Numbered from the stretch's first letter, positions 10,508 to 22,589 are shown. The stretch: DNA of 64,000 nucleotides from Oegoconia quadripuncta (GCA_949316235.1 OX438755.1:19987151-20051150); one strand, 5' to 3'. Made by a program: numbers and translations. The notes: generated by a model not told the origin, from the letters alone.

Positions 10508-11017
10508 CTCGTTTCCAATTTCAAAGTTAAAAATGCTTTATTTTGTAGGTACACAGGGTACACTTAAAATAGTCAGATTTTACATTTTTAAAGCTACTGC
10601 TTGTTCAAAAGGCAATCTGATATTTTATAATATGCTTTCTTAATAAGGTTCTGTTTTATAGTGTCTTAAAATTTATTGAATGGAAGATTTTGGATATAAT
10701 AAATAAATAAATATCCTTATAACATGCACACAACGCCATCTAGTTCCACTTTAAGCAACTATAGGCTTGTGTTGTGGGTACCAGATGGTTGATACACTTC
10801 ATAAATACATTTTTTTTTATAAATAAATACTTATTATAAATTAAAACATCCATAACTCGGGTACACATGTCCGTATTCATCATACAAACTTAGCCCCTAG
10901 CGGGATTCGAACTCGCGACCGTTGGGTATAGTGGTCAGAGTTTCTAACCACTACACCAAACTGGAACCTTATTGAAAAAGCGTGTAAATAACCCTTTGAA
11001 TGAATTACTGACTTTAT
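10508..11017 (-). mobile_element. LINE family A 3' fragment, split by a SINE1 insertion
   Basis: 10508-10692 and 10968-11017 together match the end of the 1-2995 LINE in reverse. A minus-strand SINE1 (10699-10967) sits between them. The LINE end lies about 26 bp from the acceptor of the next Ubr3 exon. Confidence 0.8.
10699..10967 (-). repeat. SINE1 copy
   Basis: The copy is the reverse of the 9573-9860 SINE: acgccatctagttccacttt near the left end and cgggattcgaactcgcgacc (box B, inverted) near the right end. Confidence 0.88.
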
Positions 11018-11043
11018 TCATATTCTTTATCTAACATTCGCAG

Positions 11044-11185
11044 ATACCGCCACCTGCCGGCGCTCGCGCCGCGGCTTCAGCACAACACTTTACTCGACGA
11101 GTTCATATTCTGGACGTTCAAGTACGAGTTCCCGCAGAACGTGGTCTGTTTCCTGCTCAACATGCTGCCCGATCAGGACTACAAG
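11044..11185 (+). CDS. Ubr3: Ubr3-like, visible exon 3 of 6
   Basis: The exon starts after AACATTCGCAG, completes the phase-2 codon of exon 2 and ends in phase 0 at TACAAG|GTTGGT. It encodes LPALAPRLQHNTLLDEFIF and VVCFLLNMLPDQDYK, the latter a conserved UBR3 block. Confidence 0.85.
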
Positions 11186-11231
11186 GTTGGTGTATTTTTT
11201 TGTTAGTGATTATTTGTACGTGGGTGAATCA

Positions 11232-11440
11232 CTTGAGGCGCAGTCGCATTCGTTTTCGTTTAGTGAAGTTAAGCCATGGTTAGTGCTGTCAGTCCTTGAA
11301 TGGGTGATCACCGGTGACATTTTAATACGAATGTTTTCATGCTTTGCAAATTAAGATTGTGCAATGGGAACGAAGCAGCCGAAGACGTTGCTTAATTCTG
11401 CTAATCGATAACGAATAATGATTGCGCTTCGAGTGATTTA
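11232..11440 (+). repeat. 5S rRNA-like repeat with inverted ends
   Basis: 11258-11320 again follows the 5S rRNA internal promoter region (GAAGTTAAGCCATGG, then GTCAGTCCTTGAATGGGTGA). The outer ends (cacttgaggcgcagtcgcat and, inverted, cactcgaagcgcaatcatta) pair imperfectly. Confidence 0.6.
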
Positions 11441-11559
11441 ATCTTTATTTAACACATTAAAGCAACATATGAGGATTATGCAAATAATATACAAAAGGTG
11501 AACTTATAAAGAGATATCTTTCAGCAAACCCCTGAAGGAAACATACTTTCGCGAGTTCG

Positions 11560-12066
11560 ATCCCCAGCGGGATATATGTTTAGTACTCGGTTTGGTTGGT
11601 GGTAAGCATTGTATATGTTCGTCTGGCTAGCTACCAATATCTTATCTAAGTCTGCCGCCAAGCAGCAATGTTAATAGCATTGTTGTGTTCCGGTTGTCAG
11701 AGATAAGACAGCCAGTCCACCTAATAAGGTGGGGTTTCCGTATCAGTACACTTCCATCTTCGGCCTCATCTTCACATAAAGTCAAAAATGCTTTATTTTG
11801 TAGGTACACAGAGTACACTTAAAATAGTAAAGGTACTGCTTGTTCAAAATGTAATTTTCCCTTGAGAAGAACAAGCAAGAAACTCGAAGGGTTGCTCTTT
11901 TAAAATCAGGCTTTGATTTTACATAAGGGTTTTTATATTACATAAAGGTTTTATATTTCATTATTAATTGTGAAATAGCCTGGCATGCGAACGATCTGAT
12001 TTTGTCCAGGGATGCATATCAGGTGGGATTGAGGTCAAGTGCTAACACGTTGTGCATAAAAAAACA
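11560..12066 (+). repeat. SINE2 copy interrupted by LINE family A
   Basis: The head contains the box B-like GTTCGATCCCCAGCGGG (11569), and the body carries ctgccgccaagcagcaatgt. The SINE breaks at about 11780, where a minus-strand LINE A 3' end (11781-12010) is inserted, and resumes with gggattgaggtcaagtgcta and an A-rich end near 12066. Confidence 0.75.
11781..12010 (-). mobile_element. LINE family A 3' fragment nested in SINE2
   Basis: The sequence matches the 3' end of the 1-2995 element in reverse, including ctactgcttgttcaaa and gaagaacaagcaagaaactc. Confidence 0.8.
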
Positions 12067-12373
12067 ATACTCGATTGTAAACCCACAATGAGATGGATAA
12101 AATATAATATAAAAAATAATTTGTCCTTATGTAATGTAATTAATTGTAATTATGTTTATTTATTTAGGAGAAGCCAACGGCGATACATTGTTGATAAAAC
12201 AAAGCATTACATACATATACTATACTGTATGTACAGCTATTACAGGCTTCTACATATTAACAAAAAAAAAATAAAAAACTAAGTAACAAATATGCTTCCA
12301 TATTGCATGTATGGTGGTATGATGTGTGTATATGTGTCTAAACTAAACTAAATACTAAATTTTCTTATTTCAG

Positions 12374-12782
12374 GAGCACCTCACCCGCACATTCGTGATG
12401 CACTACGCCCGCATACCGCTCGTGCTAGAAGCGGCCGCGGACCCCGACACACTATCGAACCGGGTCGTCCACATGTCGGTCCAACTGTTCTCCAACGAAG
12501 CCCTCGCGTTACGATGCGTACAGCAACTCCACCTGCTCCATGTCATGGTGCTGTCTCTACGCCTCATGATGGGGAAGATACTAGTGCAGAACACGCTACA
12601 CGATCCGGATAAGAACTTTCACTATGTGATAGATTGCACGCGGAGGGTGATGAAGGAGCATTGCTATTGGCCGCTGGTGTCGGATTTTAACAATGTACTC
12701 TCCCATAAGAGTGTTGCTCTGCTGTTTTTGCAGGATGACGCGCTTGTTGACATGTGGTTCGAGTTTTTATCTATGTTGCAAG
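12374..12782 (+). CDS. Ubr3: Ubr3-like, visible exon 4 of 6
   Basis: This is the longest visible exon: 409 nt after TTATTTCAG, ending in phase 1 at CAAG|GTTAGT. It encodes LSNRVVHMSVQLFSNEAL, HYVIDCTRRVMKEHCYWPL and FNNVLSHKSVALLFLQDD, all characteristic of the UBR3 central region. GC is higher than in the flanking introns, as expected for a conserved exon. Confidence 0.87.
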
Positions 12783-12894
12783 GTTAGTAATTTTGGCAAG
12801 CTTTTATTTAACTTGCCTTGTTTAATTGTTGGTTGGTTGGTGGTAGGGCATTTTAAATCTATCCATCATCTTATCTAAATCTGCCGCCATACGG

Positions 12895-13225
12895 TTTTTT
12901 TTTAATATGCACAACACGCTGGTACTTGACCTCAATCACACCTGATGTTAAGTGAAGATGAGGTCGAAGGTGGAAGCGTGCTGACCCGGAAACCCCAACA
13001 CATTTGGGGGACTGGCTATCTTATGTCTGACAACCGGAACACAACAATGTTATTAACATTGTTGCTTGGCGGCAGATTTAGATAAGACCGTAGTAGCTAG
13101 CCAGATGGACATTTAAAATGCCCTACCACCAACTAAACCGAGTACTTATACATATACACCCCTGGGAATGAACCCGCGACCTCCGAATCGTAAACCCAAC
13201 GTTGTGTACATTGAGCCACGGCTAT
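12895..13225 (-). repeat. SINE2 copy next to Ubr3 exon 5
   Basis: The full tail-to-head body in reverse begins with a T-run and ctcaatcacacctgatgtta and ends with the inverted head ttgagccacgg. Only about 28 bp separate it from the 3' splice site at 13253. Confidence 0.88.
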
Positions 13226-13253
13226 TCCACTCTTGCCATTATTTTCTCGTCAG

Positions 13254-13486
13254 GCATGAACGTGAACGTCCGCGAGATCGGCAGCCACATAGAGTTCGAG
13301 CCGTCGTCGTACTACGCGGCGTTCTCGTGCGAGCTGGAGGCGGCCGCCTACCCCATGTGGTCCGTGCTGAGCCACCTCACCAGCGGGGAGCACGCGCCGC
13401 TGGCCCGGCGGATCATCGCCGCCGCCCTCACCTACCTGCAGGAGTGGCTCGATGCTGTGCATTTCACCTCGCCGCAGACTGAAAAG
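13254..13486 (+). CDS. Ubr3: Ubr3-like, visible exon 5 of 6
   Basis: The exon begins after TTCTCGTCAG and completes a glycine codon split by the intron (G|GC). It ends in phase 0 at GAAAAG|GTGCGT. It encodes GMNVNVREIGSHIEFEPSSY and PMWSVLSHLTSGEH, matching UBR3. It is GC-rich in its second half. Confidence 0.87.
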
Positions 13487-16075
13487 GTGCGTTAACCTCT
13501 CTGTTCGCAACAGCGCGTTCCCACGCAAAAATTCTAAGGGTCCAGTATCTCGGCGCGCCTGTCATAATACCTGCGGTGTTAAAAACGTTTATTGATACTC
13601 TTCTACTGGATGTATTTGTAATCTATGAAAAGCAATAGCTACGGGAATATATTATCTATGGATATAATGAATGAACACTACTACAGCTATAATACAAAAA
13701 ATCAGAAAAATGTTACGAGTTGTAATATGTAGGTATACCTATATCCACGATATAATTGGTATTTTTACGGAAAGTACAGATTTATTTCATGATTTTCTTA
13801 AGAAACGGGTAATTCAATAAATTGTTATGAGAATTGGAAGCTCTATGGCAGGTTTCTAAACCCGTTCTAATAAAAAACAGTATTTGGAATTCTATGCCTA
13901 TGTTCCCACCCAAAGAGAAAAAAATTATTTTCGCAAATACAGACTAAATATCATAGCTAACATAACATGGCGCACATTATTGGATGCGGAATTTAATAGA
14001 GAAGTTCAAACACAGTCCAAAGGAATTGGAACTCTATAATCATTACAATTGACAGTTGAAAGTCGGGTGTCCGTGGGCAAACAAAGTCAATATATCTTGT
14101 TTGTTTGTAAACGCTTTATTGTACTTCATATGAATAAATATACATTGATAAATTAAATGTAATTTAAAATTAAGTACAAAGGCGGACTTATCCCATAAAG
14201 GGATCTCTCCCAGTCAACCTCGGTAAATATAAAAGAACACATTGACTGGGCATGGACTGGGAATCTACATATTATATACCTACTATACTACAATAGATAT
14301 GTATACTTACTTACATAATTAGATACATACATAAATATAATGCATTCTTTATCTTGTGTCACCTTCTTCACTTTACGAGCTACGTTCCTGTCGGTGGAGT
14401 AGCAAACCACGTCTCTCTGCTTCCGTTTTCGATTTAACCTCACCGTTTAAGAGCAGTCGGATAAATGCATATAAGTAATTAAATTAAATTTAAAAAGTAA
14501 TCGGTACATGGCATGCCCGGGAATCGAACCCGGATCTCCCAACCACCGACGCTTAGTTAATAATAATAATAAATATTTATTAACCCACCACAAAGAAATA
14601 GGTACATGTACCCACATTTAAGAGTAAGATTCGTACGTTGTTGTCCGCTCTCCATTACAACTGATGTTGCTTCCTTATTGATGAAACTATTTTATAGGCT
14701 TTCTACTTGGTATAACGTTTATGTATACTGATTCTGTAATTTATGTGATAAATGGCGTAATAGTGTCTTTACACGTTCACATAGTTTCGGGTTCAATTCC
14801 CGCGTCGGATTAATTGGAGGACAGTTTATTATCTGAATTGTGTTTAGGGCGTCCTACTTAAAGGCTAATTAATCGTGGTGTCCGTCGGTTATTATTAATT
14901 TATTTGTGTGTAATCGTAAATAAGTATTTTGCATTGTGTATAGTGATGTATTGTTTCTATTGATGTAATATCCATCCCTTACATAATATTGTGTACATGT
15001 TTATAGCGGCTATATATTATATACAATATATATTATTATTCATATATATTGCTATTCAAGAGTTTTTATAAGGCATACTACATATTCTAGTAAGTACTTT
15101 ATGGTTCATGAGTGCATATCCCATCGCGGTTCGAACAACTAAGTCTTCAATTTCCTTTGCCTCTGAATTTCCTTTAACTTTATATATTATTTTTAATATG
15201 TTTAATTCTTGCACAGTCAGACGTATTACATCAAACCAGCAATCGTAATTTGATTTTATTACAAGTGCGGTTTGTGAACAAATTTACTCTCTGTTTTATA
15301 TAATTTGTGGTTAACTTTTATTAGTCTATACAATTTAAATAATATCTAGTTGTAAATCTGTGTTTTAAGACTGTTGTTAACCTGAATAAATAAAATAAAA
15401 TAAATAAATAAATAAATTGATGAAATAGTAATGTTAGGTAAATACAAAAACAAATTCCTTTGTGAGAGACTGGAGTCTGAAATAGGTTCGAACCCTGTGC
15501 TACAGATGTCCAGGCTCTCACTCCCTTACTATTAGACATTACAACAAGAGCACTGAGAATACATTATCTAAGTGATGCATTATGATGCTTAAAGTATATA
15601 TGGAACCTTCAAGAAACGAGCCTACACCTTCCTCAAAGGCCGGCGACGCATCTGTGACTGTGTTACGGGTGTCCATGGGCGGCGGTGATTGCTTTCCATC
15701 AGGTGACCCGCATGCTCGTTTGCCGCCCTCTCATATCTTTGCCGGAATCTATTAGGAAAGCTCAATCTTTAAATATTTTTAAATTTCAACTCAAAAACCA
15801 CTACTTAGGTCTCTGACTTTTTTCTTTTCGTTAACTCCCGCCTCGTGAACATTAGTTGACTATCTGTAAGTGCTTCTAGCTATTGTGTCCAGTCCATGGG
15901 CAGCGGTGATTGCTTTCCATCAGGTGACCCGCAAGCTGGTTTGCCGCCCTCTTATATAAAAAAAAAATGTTGAGGCTATATATAAAAAAATATGTGGATA
16001 GTGGACTAAGGCAAGTGTGTGTGTGTGTGTGTGTGGAGGGTTAGTTTATTGATGTCCAATTGTGTGGTCCGGCAG
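13487..16075. other. Ubr3 intron with SINE-like pieces
   Basis: The intron has no gene. It contains tRNA-like box B pieces at about 14513-14550 (minus; gggaatcgaacccggatctc), 14785-14810 (cgggttcaattcccgcgtcg) and 15495-15510. A short lepidopteran-type repeat is present twice (15650-15735 and 15890-15955; gtgattgctttccatcaggt). A GT run lies at 16015-16034. Confidence 0.6.
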
Positions 16076-16231
16076 TCGGAGGTGATGCACGCGTCGTTCC
16101 ACTTCCCGCTGCACCGCTACCTGGGCGCGTTCCTGTGCGCGGCCGTGCGCTGCATGGGCGTGCGCGCCGCCGACGTGCTGCCGCCCGCCGACCTGCTGGC
16201 GCTGCTGGCCGTGCATCCGCTGCGAGTGCAG
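16076..16231 (+). CDS. Ubr3: Ubr3-like, visible exon 6 of 6 (last found)
   Basis: The exon spans 52 codons in phase 0-0 between GTCCGGCAG and GTGCAG|GTCAGA. It encodes FHFPLHRYLGAFLCAAVRC and LALLAVHPLRVQ. In UBR3 the next conserved block should follow directly, but no exon carrying it was found between here and the right edge of the window. The RING-bearing 3' end is therefore missing from the window or lost. Confidence 0.85.
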
Positions 16232-16477
16232 GTCAGACCCGCTACAGCCACCACGACACTTGGGGACGGGAATACACCTCACATGTTTCCTTGCGATAGT
16301 CCGACCAGACGTTGGAGGATCCGAAGAGCTATAGTTTTGTTTGAACACTCAATACACGTCCGATCCGACGTCGGAATCGGAAGTAGCGCCGAGGTGTTTC
16401 CGATTTTGTGTTTTTTTTCTTCCTTCGCGTCAACACGAGTAAATATTTTTAATTTTCTTTTTTTTTTTTGCAATCAT

Positions 16478-16600
16478 CATCTCGGCCCGTAAACATCCCA
16501 CTGCAGGGATATAGGCCTTCCCTCATATTTGAGGGAGTATTGGCCATAGTCCACCACGCTGGCCCAAAACAGTAATTCGTGGTCCATTTTTTCTTTCTGC
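16478..16600 (-). repeat. LINE family C 3' end
   Basis: The reverse of a common lepidopteran LINE end, with 'catcccactgcagggatata' and 'ggccttccctcatatttgag'. A related end lies at about 38170-38240. Confidence 0.6.
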
Positions 16601-17058
16601 TCCGCATACAAGCACTCGAGAATGAGTTCAGAAAGAGTCTGGCGGAAGAATCCGACGTGTATCGAGTGAATACGATGAGCCCTTAGAATTACGTAACTTC
16701 ATCGGTATCGTTATCGATTATGCAGACCAATGAGAAACCGTCAAATTGCCGAGCGAGAAATGTGCCAACCAATCACATTTCAGAACGTAATCGATGGCGA
16801 TAACGATGAGATTATGTAATAGAACCCCAGATAGTCTGAACAGACAATCGGAAACACTATCGGACGTATATTCCCGCCCTAAAGGCTACCAATAATAATT
16901 GTATGGAAGCGTGAACTAAACCAAAAAATGATTCTACGAAGTAGGGACGGCGCGCCCGGTAGCGACAATCGACCACAGATTACTAAATCGTGATCACTCC
17001 AATACAAAAGCGAAATACGCTACGCTATAGCACAGATTACTAATAAGTTACTAAGCTA

Positions 17059-17135
17059 TAGTCAAAAAGGCTTTATTTTGTATATACTTAAAATAGCCAA
17101 TTTTACATTTTTTAATCTACTGCTTGTTCTAAATG
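17059..17135 (-). repeat. LINE family A 3' fragment
   Basis: A short decayed match to the LINE A 3' UTR (aaaggctttattttgtatat, ctactgcttgttctaaatgc). Confidence 0.6.
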
Positions 17136-17139
17136 CCTA

Positions 17140-18768
17140 CAAAATCTTACTAATAATACCAGCTGTTCGCAGTGACAAGAAATGTACCATAAGTATGCAC
17201 GCAGAGAATTGAGATTGTTTAGCCTGCCACGCGACCCACTGGCGAGCACGTCATCGAACGAATGCGCTAGGATTGTTACCTGTGATATTATGAATGAAAT
17301 ATTATTTTTTTATTTGTTGATATTTAATCTAAATATTTAATAATAATTTTTCCCTTCTCTGAATTCTCGGTTATTAAATTTTATCGTTGAAAATATCCTA
17401 AATCGCGTGAATAATCTCAGACGGGCGTGCGCCCGCCCACTGTCGATTGTATCGTGGACGATACGCGAAGCGGTAGGCATATGACGCGTGGCCTTGAGTG
17501 AGTGACGGACTCGAGTCGCCGGCCGATGCGTGACCTTGTCGCGTCCAATCGCGTGCAAGCTTTGTCTGGCAGTGTCAGTGGTTCGTTGTAATTGCAGTTG
17601 GTTAAATGGAACTAAAATGAAAACTTAATTGTAGGAGAGTTACTTGCATATGAACCTTGACTTTTAAATTACAAATTGCATGCTTATTTCCGATGATAAC
17701 GTGATATATTTGAATGTTGACATGATGTATTTCGTTTAGTGTGTTACATGATTTTAAGTGATACTGATATTGCAATCATCATATCAGTCGAAAGACGTCA
17801 ACTGCTGGACGCCTTTGTCCAAAGATTTCCAATATATTTTATTACAATTCGGAGACATTGTAGTAAAATAAATAAATAAATATTTTCACACCATTGACTA
17901 TTTGGTACAGTATGACTGCGGGGAATAGTTAATGATATATTTTTTGTAAACCCCTGTCAAATCAATAAGTCATTCATTCATTCATTCTGACATTTAGGGA
18001 GGGCGTGGCCTCTTGCAAGGGCGTTGATTATTATATTGCACTGAGAGCCGGCCCCTCCCACTCTGTCGGAACGTGAACGCAGCTAGAGTTAGACGTTTCA
18101 TGGCACCTATTTTATCTAAACCGCTGAAAAATAACAGCGATTGCAACGGCTTTGGTAGTTGCATGAATAAATACTATAAAAGAAAAAAGAAGGGGGAGAT
18201 CCGAGTCGAGGAATACTAGCTTCGAGACAACCGAGTTCCCTAACTGCCCTAAGAGTTATTACACTGCTCGAAAAAACATTACCCTCCTTCCTAATGTAGT
18301 CGGGTAAAAAGTAGGTCATTGTAGTGTTTGTTCAACTTCAACTTTTTATTTTATGGCAATCGGTCGTCTATATTACGATCGACCATTACTGCCAGAGTCC
18401 GGTTGGTAGTGTTTGTTATCCGAATATGAAACTTTCTAGGTACTGTCAGCTGCAGAGAAACCAGACCCCCTATTCACATGTCACTGTAAGTACGGGGGTC
18501 GGGTTTAACTGTACCTATAGTTTCGAGAAAAAGTATTTCAATTATACTTTGCCCATATAGCGTAATACAGGGAAGTTATAATTGAACAAGATATTCAAAA
18601 AACATACATAGACAAACAAAATATTCTTTATCACACCAAAGTAATGAACTCAAGAAAAAACAAGCAAGACAACTGTAGCATTTGAAGGTGTCATCACCAG
18701 AGAGTATTTAGTCTTCGTATATTTTGTTTTCATATACACCGTTTATATTTTTATACGAGAATACCATA
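17140..18768. other. Intergenic stretch, no gene recognised
   Basis: I see no exon with conserved residues. A LINE C-like tail fragment lies at about 17772-17850 (cgtcaactgctggacgcc). A short TTCA microsatellite lies near 17975. Confidence 0.5.
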
Positions 18769-18860
18769 AGAGAGTGAATGAAGCAAAAGAGGTGTGTCAG
18801 GATCGTAGCAAGTGGAAGTCTGTGGTCTCCGTCTACCTCTAAGGGAAACAGGCACGTAAT
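18769..18860 (+). repeat. LINE family C coding 3' end
   Basis: The sequence gaagcaaaagaggtgtgtca and tggaagtctgtggtctccgt recurs at 29225-29335 and 44157-44240. It corresponds to the last codons of an RTE/CR1-type ORF2. Confidence 0.6.
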
Positions 18861-18892
18861 TTCTGCTAAACCTAGACAAGAGTATTAGTGAG

Positions 18893-19125
18893 GACCTGTT
18901 TGGTGTAGTGGTTAGACACACTGACCAAGGTCCCGGGTTCGTATCCCGCTAGAGCCATATGGTTGTATGATGAATACGGACATGTGTACGCGGGATGATA
19001 TCAGTTAAAAAAAAGTATTTGTGTAGTACGTCAACCATGGTAGTAACCGTAATACAAGTTCAGTTGCTTAGTGTTGAACTAGATGGCGCTGTGTGTATGT
19101 CCAAGGGTATATTAGTGGTATTTAC
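18893..19125 (+). repeat. SINE1 copy
   Basis: The head is GACCTGTTTGGTGTAGTGGT (box A), with box B GGTTCGTATCCCGC. The body includes atgaatacggacatgtgtac and aactagatggcgctgtgtgt. Confidence 0.88.
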
Positions 19126-19261
19126 TTGTAGTCGGTAAAAGTTATTTCTACTTTTTTCTATATGATGGACGATTTGTATTATATGGAACGAATTCTGCGG
19201 GTCAATAGATTCAAAATTATTTATAAAGAGAAGTTGTATTAAATAAATATCCTTAGAGATC

Positions 19262-19345
19262 CTATCCACAACACAAGCCTATAGTTGCTTACTGTGGAAC
19301 TAGATGGCGCTATGTATATGTCTAAGGATATTTATTTAATAGATT
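19262..19345 (+). repeat. SINE1 3' fragment
   Basis: A second truncated copy of the SINE1 3' end (cacaacacaagcctatagtt, ggaactagatggcgctatgt). Confidence 0.75.
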
Positions 19346-21256
19346 TAAAAGGTAATTATAAATACTTCGATGCCGGATAAACAAACATATTGATAATTAA
19401 TGCAAACGCGCAGCAAAATGTCTATCCCGGTATGTGCGGGAACGAAGTTTACTCGTCGTATTTGCGGGATCCCGTAAGATAAAAATCTTTAAGGAAAAGA
19501 TAACATATAAGGTGCACTGTTGTTGTGAGTTGGAAATTAATTAGTATATTAAACATTTACCCCTAGCGGAATTTCAACCCGCAACCGTTCGTTTCGAAAC
19601 CGGCATCTACTGACCAATCGGCCGTCAATATGTTTTTGCTTAGACAGCAGATTCATAGTTATAAAAAAAATATTCTTTGCAGTTGCGAAGATGGCTAAAA
19701 GAGTAAGTTATTATTTAGTAGTTGTATTTTTTCTCATTTAATAACAAATTGTATCATTCTGCCTACCCTGTGACAAAACGTTGTGCACGTCACTGATGTA
19801 TACCTATTGGATATTTTGTAAATTGTAATTTTATTCTTAATTTTCAATTCAATGTTTAATTTTTTAAATTATGGACTGGTGGATAGTCGGAAAGTCAGGA
19901 AGTCAAAGACAGGGTGGAATGTAAAGGAGTATGGAAATAACTCCACCGACAAGAGCATAGCTCTTAAATTGAGGAGAGAGATTGTCTGAAATAAAAGTTT
20001 ATTATTTATTATAATATTACACAGAACCTTCTGGTGGAGTGGTCAGAGACATCCCAAACGCTTACGTTTGGGTGTTCTATACATTAAATAAAAGCTTAAA
20101 CGTTGAACCAACATCCACTATTCCCTTTTAGAAATATACAAAAATGCACATTAGACAGGGGGTGAGCCCATCGCCGTTAAAAGGTGCAAATCTATACATG
20201 TTTTTTGATATCCCGTTGAAACGTTTGTTTTCTTGAAAGAAATTATTAACAATTATTATTATGGAGTACGGCAACGTCCGAACTGTTTTATTTATTAAGG
20301 AATGAATGAAACTATATGCACAATTTACAAATCTTTATTCTTACCAAAAAAAAAACTCGCACTTAGCCTAAATTACAAAAGAATGAGTATAAAAGCTAGT
20401 ACAATCACCGATAGAACCGTTTCAACACAATGTCCGCTTTCCTCTTTTTATGATACGTTAATTTGTCTCGGACGGTACACATTTGCTTTGCTACCGGGCT
20501 GTCAATTGTCTGATTAACCTACTAATTATTTAAACTAAGAATTAATTGTAACAAGATTGTTGTACTGTGGGAAGCGTCAATGAAAATTCAATTATTTTGA
20601 TGAAAACGTGTCACCTTTTTCTCACTCGGATTTCACACAAATTCCTGCAATATAAAGTATACCACGGATTTTTTTCATATTCGGAAAATAAATTTGAAAC
20701 CATTGTGGAGGAAACCTTCATGCCTAAAACAGACAGAACGAGACAATTTATATTAGTTCTGAAAAAGACAGAATCGGGCTCTTTCTCAATGCGATATATA
20801 AATATGTAAGGGCAGCACGAGATCACATATATTTGGAAAGAACAAGATTGTTATATATCGCATGAACAAGCAGATATATCTCATGAGAAATGACAAACAA
20901 GACTGTTATATATCGCATGAAGGACTGAACGAGGTATATGACATGAATACGAGAACATTGCGTGATGGAAAATGTCTCGCAAGATGACCTTAGTACCAGC
21001 GCACGTGTCCCACTCGCATCGACATATCAAAGATGTAAATTTAGATTATCTCGCGAGTTCGTAGACCAAGTAATAAAAAAAATTATGGAAAATGTTAACC
21101 GGGTAAGCGTTAGTATGGCTCCTTTGTTCTAGACAGTCTTCCATTGTCCATGGAAACGTGAGACAGAATTAAGGTTCGGTTTGTAGTCTGGGACACATAA
21201 CGGTTGTGATGGTGACTGAACAGTATAAAAATTTAAAACTAAATTGACTGGACTAC
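19346..21256. other. Intergenic stretch, no gene recognised
   Basis: I see no coding signal. A direct repeat containing acaa(g/a)a(t/c)tgttatatatcgcatgaa lies at about 20843-20925. Confidence 0.5.
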
Positions 21257-21432
21257 CTAATTGACAATTGGCACGAACTCCGTGGTCTCCCCGTCTTCCT
21301 CGTACGCGGTGGGTGGCGGGTCTGCGCGTACGTGCCGTGAATAGTCGTAGGTGAACAGCTTGACGCCGATGTAGCCGCCGGACCCTCGCGCGCCGCGGTG
21401 GATTATACCCGCGCCGCTCGCTAGCGATCCGC
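21257..21432 (-). CDS. DUF4803-like secreted protein, exon 9 (last, with stop)
   Basis: The terminal exon follows TTCCGACAG and completes a glycine split by the intron. It encodes GARGSGGYIGVKLFTYDY and an acidic tail ending EFVPIVN before TAG at 21259-21257. The glycine-rich 'GSGGY(I)...KLFTYDY' motif is typical of the C-terminal end of this insect family. Full gene annotation is under exon 1 (41202-41675). Confidence 0.85.
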
Positions 21433-22199
21433 CTGTCGGAAGAAATTTCTGTATTAGAGAAGGATACAAACTTCAAACTTCAATTTTCATTGATTGATCA
21501 AAGATTTCCATTTCGACTGCCAAGTTCTTACTAGCCCAACTTTCAGCACAAAAGTTTACTTTATTCTAAACATTTGCTTTATTGCCCATTTTTTCATACT
21601 TTCCATTAATTGCCTAAAGGAAGGTAAAATCTCAGAAAATGTGGATTTGTCTATACCAGAGGTTCCCAGACTTTTTTTTTCTAATAAACCCCTTTTGAAT
21701 AGCAGCTACTTTTCTTTTATATTCTCAAAACTCGACAAAAAATGTGAAGATTAGATCTATGTAAATTTGCGTTGCGGCTGAGTTCCAACCACGAATTAAT
21801 AGATTTCGAAAAAGAAATGAGAATTGATTGGTTAATTAATTAATTGATTGTGCTATCGCTGAGCTTCCTAAAATATTATCTGCCTACATCGATAGGTGAA
21901 GTCAAGCCATCATTTTAGTTCTTCACTATCGAAAGCAGATAAATTTTCGTGGACCCATTACTTACGAATTGTGAATCCCCATTTTTTTGTGATGCCAACG
22001 TAGACCCCCGTCGAGTCTCCCGTGGACCCTTGGGGCTTCAGCTGAATCACTTTGGGAAGTACTGGCCTATACCTTTGTTTTATACTTATTCTAGAAAATA
22101 AGTTTGATTTAAAATATGTTAAATGAGATCAAACTATCACCCTCAATCAACAATAATCACTGCTACTGCTATCTTTAACAGTTGTAATAAAATCGTAAT

Positions 22200-22395
22200 T
22201 TATTTGTTTGTTTGAATGCGCATTGCCGATAAACTACTGAACGGATTTTGATAGAGCTTTCACAGATATATTTAAGTTCGGTTTAACATATAGGTAAAAT
22301 GTTATAAATGTCCTTTTGGACAGGCAAAACGTAAGCTCAGTGCAGTTTTTATTCACGCGGACGTAGTCGTGGGCAGGAAGCAAGTTATGTTAGAA
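22200..22395. repeat. Lepidopteran dispersed repeat
   Basis: The sequence (aaactactgaacggattttg, ttcacgcggacgtagtcgtg) is related in type to 34200-34395 and 47397-47620. Confidence 0.5.
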
Positions 22396-22409
22396 CATGA
22401 TAGGCTTAC

Positions 22410-22579
22410 CTCTCATGGGCATCACCGGCTGTATATCCACGAAGGGCACCGTGCTCTGAGCGGCGTCGGCTTCGAAGTCACTGTGTGTGAACTCGACGTA
22501 CTGGTCGTGGGTGGAATCCACATGGAGAGGGACCGGGCTGCGGATTGGCAGATCGGGCCGGTGGAGCTCTAGCCGCGAC
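22410..22579 (-). CDS. DUF4803-like, exon 8
   Basis: The exon spans phase 2 to phase 1 (G|GTCGCGG after TGCAG; AGAG|GTAAGC). It encodes LHRPDLPIRSPVPLHV, a YVEFTHSDFEADAAQSTV block and FVDIQPVMPM. Confidence 0.87.
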
Positions 22580-22589
22580 CTGCAGTTTC

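Noticed and set aside
13168..13482. Alternative ORFs overlapping Ubr3 exon 5 in other frames
   Set aside because: They are shadows of a GC-rich exon. Only the frame in phase with the neighbouring exons gives UBR3-like sequence.
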